From Streptomyces rishiriensis (GTDB taxonomy: Bacteria > Actinomycetota > Actinomycetes > Streptomycetales > Streptomycetaceae), in the NCBI RefSeq assembly GCF_003112535.1, contig NZ_BEWA01000005.1, positions 1-43,917 of the forward strand: a stretch of DNA of 43,917 bases. Reading direction: 5' to 3'. A program made the translations under genes and the position numbers. How positions within the stretch are numbered: the first letter of the stretch is position 1; each line of letters opens with the position of its first letter. The notes under the pieces were generated by a model, which saw only the letters and a program-made list of their open reading frames with translations, did not search any database and was not told where the DNA came from. Positions 27,205-35,158 of this stretch are shown one piece after another.

Positions 27205-28043
27205 ACAGCCCGCACCGTCAGCCGACGCCCGAGCGCGAGCAGGTCTCGCTGATCACCGGCGCCTCGCGCGGCATCGGCCGCGCCCTGGCCCTCACCCTCG
27301 CCGAACGCGGTGGCACCGTGGTCGTGAACTACAAGAAGAACGCCGACCTGGCCCAGAAGACCGTGGCCGAGGTCGAGGAGGCCGGCGGCAGGGGCTTCGC
27401 GGTCCAGGCGGACGTCGAGACCACCGAGGGCGTCACGACGCTGTTCGACGAGGTGGCGCAGCGCTGCGGACGGCTCGACCACTTCGTCAACAACGCCGCG
27501 GCCAGCGCGTTCAAGAGCATCCTCGACCTCGGCCCGCACCACCTGGACCGCTCGTACGCGATGAACCTGCGGCCGTTCGTCCTGGGGGCGCAGCAGGCCG
27601 TGAAGCTCATGGACAACGGCGGGCGGATCGTCGCGCTGTCCTCCTACGGTTCCGTCCGCGCCTACCCCACCTACGCGATGCTCGGCGGCATGAAGGCCGC
27701 CATAGAGTCGTGGGTGCGGTACATGGCGGTGGAGTTCGCGCCCTACGGCATCAACGTCAACGGGGTCAACGGCGGCCTGATCGACTCCGATTCGCTGGAG
27801 TTCTTCTACAACGTGGAAGGCATGCCGCCCATGCAGGGCGTCCTCGACCGCATTCCCGCGCGCCGTCCCGGCACCGTGCAGGAGATGGCCGACACCATCG
27901 CCTTCCTGCTCGGCGAGGGGGCGGGCTACATCACCGGGCAGACCCTCGTGGTCGACGGCGGGCTCAGCGTCGTCGCGCCGCCGTTCTTCGCGGACGCGGG
28001 CGAGGCGCTCGCGCTGCCGCCCCGGCCCACGCGCGATGCCTGA
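27201..28043 (+). CDS. chcA: 1-Cyclohexenylcarbonyl-CoA reductase ChcA, short-chain dehydrogenase fold, 280 aa
   Basis: ChcA carries out the alpha,beta-double-bond reductions on the way from shikimate to cyclohexanecarboxyl-CoA. SDR features: GASRGIGRAL near residues 20-29, NNAA, Ser in ALSSYGSV, and a Tyr/Lys pair at YAMLGGMKAA (YxxxxxxK spacing typical of enoyl reductases such as FabI). Length is exactly that of S. collinus ChcA, and long stretches match the ChcA sequence as I remember it (for example VNYKKNADLAQKTVAEVEEA). It is coupled at both ends: 4 bp overlap upstream, and the next gene begins within or just after its stop. This gene is the best single marker of the product class. Confidence 0.96.
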   Translation: MNSPHRQPTPEREQVSLITGASRGIGRALALTLAERGGTVVVNYKKNADLAQKTVAEVEEAGGRGFAVQADVETTEGVTTLFDEVAQRCGRLDHFVNNAAASAFKSILDLGPHHLDRSYAMNLRPFVLGAQQAVKLMDNGGRIVALSSYGSVRAYPTYAMLGGMKAAIESWVRYMAVEFAPYGINVNGVNGGLIDSDSLEFFYNVEGMPPMQGVLDRIPARRPGTVQEMADTIAFLLGEGAGYITGQTLVVDGGLSVVAPPFFADAGEALALPPRPTRDA

Positions 28044-28071
28044 ACGCGACGACCGGGAAGAGGGACGGCAG

Positions 28072-30162
28072 GTGTTGGACCAGGTCTTCAGGCCCTGCGT
28101 GATCGGTGGCCTGACAGTGCCGCACCGCATCGTCATGGGTGCCATGCACCTGAACCTGGAGACCCTGGACGACGGTGGCGCCGCCCTGGCCGCGTTCTAC
28201 ACGGAACGGGTGCGGGGCGGCGCAGGCCTGATCGTCACCGGCGGCTCCGCGGTGAACCCGGCGGGTTCCGGCGGCCCCGGATACGGCGTGCTCGACGACG
28301 ACAAGCACCGGTCGGCGCTGCGCCTGGCCGTCCGCGCGGTGCACGACGCCGGGGGGCTGATCGCCCTTCAGCTCTTCCACGCCGGGCGGTACGCGCTGCC
28401 CGGCTCCCCCGGGGCGGACGGCGCCGCGCCCCTCGCGCCGTCCGCCGTGTACAGCCGGTTCTCCCGCACCGTTCCGCGGGCGATGACGCAAGAGCAGATC
28501 GCCGAGACCCTCGCCGCCTTCGCCCGGGGGGCGCGAAGGGCGTACGAGCTGGGCTTCGACGCCGTCGAGGTGATGGGTTCCGAGGGCTATCTGATCAATC
28601 AGTTCACCGCGCCCCTCACCAACCGGCGCGACGACGCCTGGGGCGGTGACGCCGGCCGGCGCGGGCGGTTCCCCGTCGAGGTGCTGCGGGCCGTACGAGC
28701 CGCGGTGGGACCGGACTTCCCGGTGCTCTTCCGGATGTCGGGCGCCGACCTCGTGGACGACGGCACCCCGCGGGAGGAGACGGCCGCGCTCGCTGTGGAG
28801 CTCGCCCGAGCCGGCGCCGACGCGCTCGCGGTGGGCGTCGGCTGGCACGAGTCCCCGGTGCCGACCGTGCAGGCCCAGGTGCCGGCGGGCACCTGGGCCG
28901 TGTACGCCCAGCGGGTCAAGCGGGCGCTGCGCGCGGCGGGTCACGGCACGCTGCCCGTCATCGCCTCCAACCGCTTCAACCGGCTCGCGCAGGCCGAGCA
29001 GGTCCTGGCCGGGGGTGACGTCGATCTGGTGGCCATGGCCCGCCCGTTCCTCGCGGACCCGGCCATCGTCGACAAGTCCCGTACCGGGGCGAGCGCGTCG
29101 GTGGACCTCTGCATCGCCTGCAACGAGGCGTGCATCGACCGGTCCTTCGGCACCGAGCGGGTGTCCTGTCTGGTCAATCCGCGGGCGGGCCACGAGCGTG
29201 AGTTCCCGGCCCGGCCGTCTCGCGCGCGCCGGGGCAGGTACGCCGTGATCGGCGCGGGTCTCGCGGGACTGGAGGCGGCCCGCACCCTGGCGAGACTGGG
29301 GCACAGGGTCGAGGTCTACGAGGCGGCCGACGAGCCCGGCGGCCAGTTCCGGCTGGCCGCCCGGGTGCCGGGCAAGGCGGACTTCGCCGCGACCGTACGA
29401 CAGCGGGAGCAGGAACTCGGCCGTCTGAACGTGCCCGTGCACATGGGGCGCCGCATCGGTGCCCGGGACGTGCCCGTCCTGCGCGCCATGGACGGAGTGG
29501 TCCTCGCCACCGGGGTCCGCCCCCACCGGCCGGACCTTCCCGGCGTCGATCTGCCGCATGTCCTCGACTACGTCCGGGCGTTCGCCGACCCCGGCGCCCT
29601 CGGTCCGCGTGTCGCCGTCATCGGCGGCGGCGGAATCGCGGTCGACCTGGCGCACCTCCTCACCAGTGGCTCCTCCCCCGTCCCGACCCCGGAGGAGTTC
29701 CTCGCCTCCCGCGCCCTGACCGCACCGCCCGAAGCCGTCCCGGCGCCACGGACCACGGCCGCCCCGGCCGGTGGCGCCCGTCAGCTCACCGTGATGCGGC
29801 GCGCCGGCAGGATCGGCGCCGGGATCGGCCCGTCCACCCGGTGGGTGGTCATGGAAGAACTGCGCGCTCGCGGAGTACGCCTGCTCACCGACGTCACGTA
29901 CGAGGAGATCACCCCGGAGGGTGTGGTCGTCGTCGAGGCAGGAGGAGAACGGCGGTTGGTCGCCGCCGACCACGTCGTCCTCGCCACCGGCCAGGAAAGC
30001 CGGCGGGAGGTGGCCGCCGTGCTGCGCCGGGCCGACGTGCCGTTCGAGACCGCCGGCGGCGCCGCCGACGCCCGGGCGCTCAACGCCGTGCGGGCCACCG
30101 CGCAAGGACTGCGCGCCGCGCACCGCATCGTGGAACGGGCCGAGTCGAGGAGGACCGGGTAG
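28072..30162 (+). CDS. ansM: 2,4-Dienoyl-CoA-reductase-like FMN/FAD/4Fe-4S oxidoreductase (AnsM type), 696 aa
   Basis: An old-yellow-enzyme barrel (about 1-335), an iron-sulphur segment with Cys347, Cys350, Cys354 and Cys366 (the C-x2-C-x3-C-x11-C spacing of E. coli FadH), then an FAD/NADPH module (VIGAGLAGLEAA at about 392-403; second nucleotide site VIGGGGIAVDL). It is likely a reductase in the cyclohexanecarboxyl-CoA pathway, although ChcA alone can reduce several double bonds, so its exact step is uncertain. GTG at 28072 was preferred because GAGGGA lies 6 nt upstream and it gives the family N-terminus; ATG at 28036, overlapping chcA, is possible. Last gene of the operon, convergent with the regulator (56 nt apart). 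Confidence 0.92.
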   Translation: MLDQVFRPCVIGGLTVPHRIVMGAMHLNLETLDDGGAALAAFYTERVRGGAGLIVTGGSAVNPAGSGGPGYGVLDDDKHRSALRLAVRAVHDAGGLIALQLFHAGRYALPGSPGADGAAPLAPSAVYSRFSRTVPRAMTQEQIAETLAAFARGARRAYELGFDAVEVMGSEGYLINQFTAPLTNRRDDAWGGDAGRRGRFPVEVLRAVRAAVGPDFPVLFRMSGADLVDDGTPREETAALAVELARAGADALAVGVGWHESPVPTVQAQVPAGTWAVYAQRVKRALRAAGHGTLPVIASNRFNRLAQAEQVLAGGDVDLVAMARPFLADPAIVDKSRTGASASVDLCIACNEACIDRSFGTERVSCLVNPRAGHEREFPARPSRARRGRYAVIGAGLAGLEAARTLARLGHRVEVYEAADEPGGQFRLAARVPGKADFAATVRQREQELGRLNVPVHMGRRIGARDVPVLRAMDGVVLATGVRPHRPDLPGVDLPHVLDYVRAFADPGALGPRVAVIGGGGIAVDLAHLLTSGSSPVPTPEEFLASRALTAPPEAVPAPRTTAAPAGGARQLTVMRRAGRIGAGIGPSTRWVVMEELRARGVRLLTDVTYEEITPEGVVVVEAGGERRLVAADHVVLATGQESRREVAAVLRRADVPFETAGGAADARALNAVRATAQGLRAAHRIVERAESRRTG

Positions 30163-30218
30163 TGCGGGGCCCTGAGTCCTCGGCCGATGCGTGGCGCGGC
30201 GCGGCCGGGCCGGGCGGG

Positions 30219-33029
30219 TCAGCCGGAATCGCTGCGGAGATAGCCCGGCAGACCCTGGCGGTTCTTGACGGCCAGCTTGCGGTAGACCCGGGTCAGATGC
30301 TGCTCGACCGTGCTGGGCGTGACGAACAGCTTCTCCGCGATCTCCCGGTTGGTGTACCCCATGACCGCCATCGAGGCGATCCGGCGCTCGGAGTTGGTCA
30401 GCGACGCGACGGCCGTCGTCGTCTCCTTGTCCTCCGCCGGACCCGCCTCACCGCTCGTGTCGGGCAGCAGTTCCTTGCACAGGGGTTCCGCATGACACAG
30501 ATGCGCCACTCTCCAGGCACGGCGGATGATCACCCGCGCCCGGCGGTGTTTGCCCAGCGCGTTGTAGGCCCGGCCCAGGTCGGACAGCGTCCTGGCCAGT
30601 TCGTAGGCACGGCCGTCCGCCTCCAGGGTGTCGGCGGCCTCGCTCAGCAGACGCGGACGCTGCCCCGGCGAGCTGAACACCGCCATCAGCCGCAGGGCGA
30701 GCGCCCGGCTCACCGTGTCCTCCGGACCGGGAAGGGCCAGCTGGTCCTTCACCAGGCGCTTGGCCTGGTCGCGGTTGCCCTGCAGCAACCACGCCTCGGC
30801 CGCGCTGGTCCGCCAGGGCACGATGCCGGGCAGGTCCATGCCCCATTTCCCCATGAGTTCACCGCAGGAGAGGAAGTCCCCGAGGGCCGCCCGCGTCCGG
30901 TTCATGGCCAGGTAGTAGTGCCCACGTGCGTACAGGTAGTGCAGTCCGTACCGGCTCTGGAACATCTCGTCGGGTACGCCACGGGTGACGAGCGCCGTGG
31001 CCTCGTCGAGCTCCCCCATGCGGGTGTGGGCCAGGATCAGGGTGCCCAGCGGCAGGCCGGCGGCGGTGCCCCAGCCCTGGACGGACACATGCTCCAGGGC
31101 CGACCCGCCGCGTTTCACCGCTTCCCTGAGATCGCCCTGCCGCAGCCGGATCTCCGCGTCGGCGGCGTCCAGGATGCCCTGCCACATCGGGGAGGGGCGC
31201 CCGTTGCGGCGCTCGTCCAGGCTCTGGCACCGATTGGCCGCATCGCTCAGCCGGCCGCTGTAGACCAGCGACAGCAACGCGAGCAGAGTCGCCTCCTCGG
31301 CCCAGGGAGCGGTGTGGTTGAGGTCGAGCTGACCGAGGACGTGCGAGGCCCACTCCTGCATCTCCCCGCTGCGCCTGCGGACGAGGCCGCCGGAGAGCGC
31401 GCCGATCGACTGCAGCCAGAAGGCCCGGCCCCGGGTCGCGGGCGCGCCCTCGGGACCGGTGGTCACGGGCCCGCTCTGCACCCGTCCCGCGAGCGGCGGA
31501 TACGTACAGGCCAGCCATACCTCCAGGTCGTGCAGCTCGGCGGGCTGCATCGGCGTGCCGGGCGGGGGCGCGATCCCCGCGGACGGCAGACGGGCCGCCC
31601 GTTTGCGGAGCAGCGAAAGGATGTCGGCGGCCTCCTGTGTGCGGTGCAGCCACAGCAGTTGTCGCACGAGCAGCATCGTCTCCTGGGGATCCAGCTGGTC
31701 GCTGCGGACAGCCTCGGTGAGCGCGATCAGGTGCCGCAGCGATGCCGAGGGGTTGAGCTGCCATTCGGCCTGAGCGAGCCGGGCCCGGACCGCCCACCGG
31801 TCCCGCTCGTTCGTGCACGCCCCCTGGGCCGAGTTCAGGTACCGCAGAGCACGTTGCACCGCACCGTGCAGCAGCGCCTCCGAAGACGCCTCGAGCAGCA
31901 CGCGCAGCGCCCAGGGCTCCGGGACCTGACCGGCTTCGGCCAGGTGATGGGCGGTGTCGGCCACCGCGGCGCCCTGGTTGTAGAGCAGTCGCGCCGCCCG
32001 GTGGTGCAGTTGTGCACGGTCCGCGGCGGGCAGGTCGTCCAGCACGGTGCGCGCGGCCAGCACGTGCCGGAACCGGCCGTCCCTCAGGAGCCCGGCCTCG
32101 GTCATGGTGCGCAGCGCCCGCTCGACGGTGCCCGGGTCCGCGTCGACCAGTGCTCCGAGTTCGTCGGAGGAGGCCTCGTCGCCGTAGACCGCCATGGCGC
32201 GTGCCACCCGCAGCGTGTCGGGTTGACTGCGGTGCAGGCAGTTCAGCAGCGCGCGTCCGTATCCCTGTTGCCGGGCCTCCCCGCCGAGCCGCTCGTCGTG
32301 GATCAGGGCGTCGAGCAGCCGCGGGTTGCCACCGCTGTAGGCGATGAAGTCGTCGCTCAGCTCCCGGGCCGCTTCCGCCCCCAGCCGCCGGCCGATCAGG
32401 GTGCGCACGGCCTCGGGGGAGAGCGGGGCCAGCCGTACGGTCCCGACGGAGCCATGGCGCAGAAGTTCGGCATGGAACGGCGAGTGGGTCCCGCTCGACT
32501 CGGCCAGTTCGGTGAGCACCATCAGCAGCGGCGCCGAGCTCAGTCGGCGGACCAGATACAGCAGGGACTGCTGTGACGGCACGTCCATGTGGTCGATGTC
32601 GTCCACGCATACCACGACGGGTGTCGTGGCGGCCAGTTCGGTGAGGGGCAGGAAGAGGTCGTACAGGATCTCGGCCCTGTTGCGCTCCACGGCCTCGTGC
32701 ATGCTCTCGGCCCGGGTCGACCCCATGAGCCCGCGCAGCACCGGGGAGATGCGTCTGCGAAGTTCCATGGGAAGCGCCGGACTGTCGAAGAGCTGGCTGA
32801 GCGCCCCGAACGGCAGATCCCGCTCCTCGGCGGAACAGACGGCGTTCAGGACGATGGCCTCGGTGGCCTGGGCGCACTGTGCCACCTCGCGCAGGAACTC
32901 CGTCTTGCCCGCTCCCACGGTCCCCTCCAGCAGGACCACCTGCCCGACGGCCAGCCGCGGGAGGGCCAACCAGGCTCGGACGCGCGCGAGTTGCTCCTCA
33001 CGTTCCATCAGCACGGTTCCCCGTGCCAC
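30219..33029 (-). CDS. LAL/LuxR-family transcriptional regulator, 936 aa (probable cluster activator)
   Basis: Large ATP-binding regulator of the LuxR family. Walker A GTVGAGKTE at 36-44, a Walker B-like VVVCVDDID near residue 150, a long helical TPR-like middle, and a C-terminal LuxR helix-turn-helix (TNSERRIASMAVMGYTNREI, then FVTPSTVEQHL). Such proteins commonly activate actinomycete polyketide clusters. The start is uncertain: GTG at 33029 (no clear ribosome site) or ATG at 33008, which has GGGGA about 10 nt away. A rare TTA Leu codon was not seen. It is placed between the cyclohexanecarboxyl cassette and the type II thioesterase, so a pathway role is likely but inferred. Confidence 0.92.
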   Translation of the reverse strand: MARGTVLMEREEQLARVRAWLALPRLAVGQVVLLEGTVGAGKTEFLREVAQCAQATEAIVLNAVCSAEERDLPFGALSQLFDSPALPMELRRRISPVLRGLMGSTRAESMHEAVERNRAEILYDLFLPLTELAATTPVVVCVDDIDHMDVPSQQSLLYLVRRLSSAPLLMVLTELAESSGTHSPFHAELLRHGSVGTVRLAPLSPEAVRTLIGRRLGAEAARELSDDFIAYSGGNPRLLDALIHDERLGGEARQQGYGRALLNCLHRSQPDTLRVARAMAVYGDEASSDELGALVDADPGTVERALRTMTEAGLLRDGRFRHVLAARTVLDDLPAADRAQLHHRAARLLYNQGAAVADTAHHLAEAGQVPEPWALRVLLEASSEALLHGAVQRALRYLNSAQGACTNERDRWAVRARLAQAEWQLNPSASLRHLIALTEAVRSDQLDPQETMLLVRQLLWLHRTQEAADILSLLRKRAARLPSAGIAPPPGTPMQPAELHDLEVWLACTYPPLAGRVQSGPVTTGPEGAPATRGRAFWLQSIGALSGGLVRRRSGEMQEWASHVLGQLDLNHTAPWAEEATLLALLSLVYSGRLSDAANRCQSLDERRNGRPSPMWQGILDAADAEIRLRQGDLREAVKRGGSALEHVSVQGWGTAAGLPLGTLILAHTRMGELDEATALVTRGVPDEMFQSRYGLHYLYARGHYYLAMNRTRAALGDFLSCGELMGKWGMDLPGIVPWRTSAAEAWLLQGNRDQAKRLVKDQLALPGPEDTVSRALALRLMAVFSSPGQRPRLLSEAADTLEADGRAYELARTLSDLGRAYNALGKHRRARVIIRRAWRVAHLCHAEPLCKELLPDTSGEAGPAEDKETTTAVASLTNSERRIASMAVMGYTNREIAEKLFVTPSTVEQHLTRVYRKLAVKNRQGLPGYLRSDSG

Positions 33030-34018
33030 GTGGGGACCGGAACCGAAGAGCCGTCCCGCGGCAGCTCCCGGGTCGCGCCGTCCGCTGCGTCACTTGTGGA
33101 CTGCCGCCATTCCGCCCCGTCGGAGCGGACATCACATAAGGAGCTCATGCATCTTCCCTGAAAGCCGTTCACACAGTTTCAGTTGCCACGCTAACCCGGC
33201 CGACAACCCTTTCCGGGGTGTCGCATTTCAGACAGGAGTCTTTTCGGACAGCGGCAGACGGGCGGCGTCTGTTCCGAAGGGAACCGTGCGGAAAAACTTT
33301 GGGGCAAGCGCACATGCCCTCGCCGCCACAGCAGATGGCACCGAAGACCTCCCTCGGCGACCCCTGTGCACAACGTCGGGTCGCGACCGGGATAAACAAA
33401 TGAACAAGGTTCAATGTCGCCCGGGTTTCGCGTTCGACGGTCACTCCGCGTCAAACCCGGGAGCGGCGGTGGCGGGGTCGCCGGAAGCCGTGGGGTCCGG
33501 CCGTCCGAGCTGTCGCGCCACGGGCCGGTAGGCAAGGCGAGGGCCGATCGAGGTGCGGAGAACTGCCCCGGTGAGGGTGGGCGGGGCGGGCCGTGGACGG
33601 CGAGGTGAGCCGTGGTGGCCGGGCCGGGCCGTGGTCACGTCCGCTGGACGCATGCGGAGTCCGCCGGCTTCCCGCCGGTCCGGCCCTCGGCTCGCCGAGA
33701 GCCGGCGCGCGGCCGAGGAAGTGCGCCGCGACCGGCGCCCGGGTGGCACGGGTGGCGCGGGGTGGCATGGCACAGGGCGATCACCAGCGGTGACCGCCCC
33801 ACCCACGGAAAGCCTCGAATGACAGGGGACCGGTTCCCTCTCGGGGGTTCCGTTCACTACTGCCCGGTACGGCTTCGCCGTGAAGTACCGATCCTGAAAT
33901 CACATGCCATAACTCCTCGCCGAAACGCGAACGCTGGTCCTCGCCGCTCCTCCCGTTCCGGGGGTTCCGGGGATGTTCGACCGACAAGTCACCTGCACGC
34001 CTGACGAGTTGCGGCACT
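33030..34018. other. Long stretch without a credible gene, upstream of the regulator
   Basis: About 0.99 kb between the LuxR-family gene and the thioesterase gene. Open frames here read as Arg/Pro/Gly-rich shadow translations with no recognisable family. It must contain the regulator's promoter; the segment 33130-33420 is less GC-rich than its surroundings and is the likely promoter area. A hairpin near 33865-33890 may end the thioesterase transcript. I see no RNA gene. Confidence 0.55.
33865..33890 (-). terminator. Weak candidate terminator downstream of the thioesterase gene
   Basis: CGGTAC and GTACCG arms 14 nt apart, with an alternative inner hairpin ACGGC-TTC-GCCGT. It lies about 130 nt past the thioesterase stop on the minus strand. 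No T-run. Confidence 0.35.
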
Positions 34019-34777
34019 TCACTTCGCTGTCACGGGTCCGCGTTCCGCGACGAACCGCCGGATCTCCTGAATAACCTGCTGCGCGTGGGAATTGAGGTAG
34101 AAGTGCCCGCCGTCGTAAAGGTGAAAAGCGGCTTCCTCCGTCGTGTGCTCGGCCCAGGCGCGGGCCTCCTCCTCGGTCACCTTCGGATCGTCGTTCCCGA
34201 ACATGACGACCACGGGGCAGCCCACCCGCCCCGGCTCCGGGCGGTAGGTCTCCGCGGCGCGGTAGTCGCTGCGCACCGCGGGGAGAATCATCCGCAGGAT
34301 CTCCTCGTCCTCCAGGACGGCCGGATCCGTGCCGTTGAGGGTGCGCAGTTCCGCGAGGAACTCCTCCTCGCCGGCCTGGTGCACACGCTCGTCCCGCCAC
34401 CGGGAGGGCGCCCGGCGTCCGGAGGCGAAGAGACCGAGCAACGTCGTTCCCCTGGTTTCCAGCCGCAGCGCCACCTCATAGGCCAACGACGCACCCATGC
34501 TGTGCCCGAAGAACGTCAACGGCCGGTCGGCCCAGGGCTCGAGCTCCACCACGACGAGGTCCGCCAGTTCCTCGATGCTGCTCACGAGAGGTTCCGTACG
34601 GCGCTCCTGGCGTCCCGGATACTGCACCGCCACCACGTCGATCTCGGGCGACAGCGCACGTGAGACAGGGTGGTAGAACGTCGCGGAGCCACCGGCGTGC
34701 GGAAAGCAGACCAGGCGGGTCGGGGCGTCCGGGGCGGGGTGGTAACGCCTGATCCACTTGTCGGAGTTCGTCGCCAT
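34019..34777 (-). CDS. Type II thioesterase (editing), 252 aa
   Basis: A discrete alpha/beta hydrolase that clears stalled or wrongly primed acyl groups from PKS/NRPS carrier proteins. Features: FPHAGGSA near 25-32 (oxyanion region), nucleophile elbow GHSMGAS (Ser93), the Asp in FGNDDPKV, and the His in YDGGHFYL. Length is typical (about 250 aa). ATG start; the leader AAGGGACACAC before it resembles the leader of the aminoDHQ synthase gene. It is transcribed alone on the minus strand and is the last gene on this side that plausibly belongs to the cluster. Confidence 0.94.
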   Translation of the reverse strand: MATNSDKWIRRYHPAPDAPTRLVCFPHAGGSATFYHPVSRALSPEIDVVAVQYPGRQERRTEPLVSSIEELADLVVVELEPWADRPLTFFGHSMGASLAYEVALRLETRGTTLLGLFASGRRAPSRWRDERVHQAGEEEFLAELRTLNGTDPAVLEDEEILRMILPAVRSDYRAAETYRPEPGRVGCPVVVMFGNDDPKVTEEEARAWAEHTTEEAAFHLYDGGHFYLNSHAQQVIQEIRRFVAERGPVTAK

Positions 34778-35158
34778 GCTCGGGTGTGTCCCTTCGGTTT
34801 CGGTTCACGGGCGGTCACGGAGGCTCCCGCGCCGACCGGGCAAGCGGCACGGCCGAACTCCGCGCCCCACCGGGCCGCGACTCCCACCGGTCCCCCGGAT
34901 CCCCGTGCCGGACGCGGCGGCGCCTGCCCGCGAGACCGCTGGAACCGCGAGCCCTGCGGCCTCTCGCCCACCCTGCCCCGGAGGGGCTTCAGAAGAGAGC
35001 GGTCCGTCCCCATCCATTGGACGGGGCAACGCCTTCGCCCCGCCACCGCACACACCCCCTACTTCGCGTCACCCACCCCCTTAAAATTCCGGGTCCACGA
35101 CGCACGGACGGTACGCACCCTCGTGGGCGGGCTCACGAGCGTGGCCTCGCCCGGGTTT
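34778..35158. promoter_or_regulatory. Region upstream of the thioesterase gene
   Basis: This 381 bp stretch lacks a gene. Minus-strand elements TAAGGGGGTG and GTAGGGGGTG occur at about 35055-35083, similar to the G-rich blocks at 11310 and 17795, so the thioesterase may be under the same control. The rhamnosidase transcript ends inside it (hairpin at 35120-35139). The likely cluster boundary is here. Confidence 0.45.
35120..35139 (-). terminator. Candidate terminator of the rhamnosidase gene
   Basis: CTCGTG and CACGAG arms (6 bp) around an 8-nt loop, 20 nt downstream of the rhamnosidase stop on the minus strand. Confidence 0.4.

Noticed and set aside
30859..32877. Open frame of 672 codons in another minus-strand frame of the regulator
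   Set aside because: Out of frame with the Walker and LuxR motifs; composition is Arg/Gly/Ala noise.
33441..33857. Short open frames in the gap upstream of the regulator
   Set aside because: Arg/Pro/Gly-rich on both strands, no ribosome site, overlapping in several frames.
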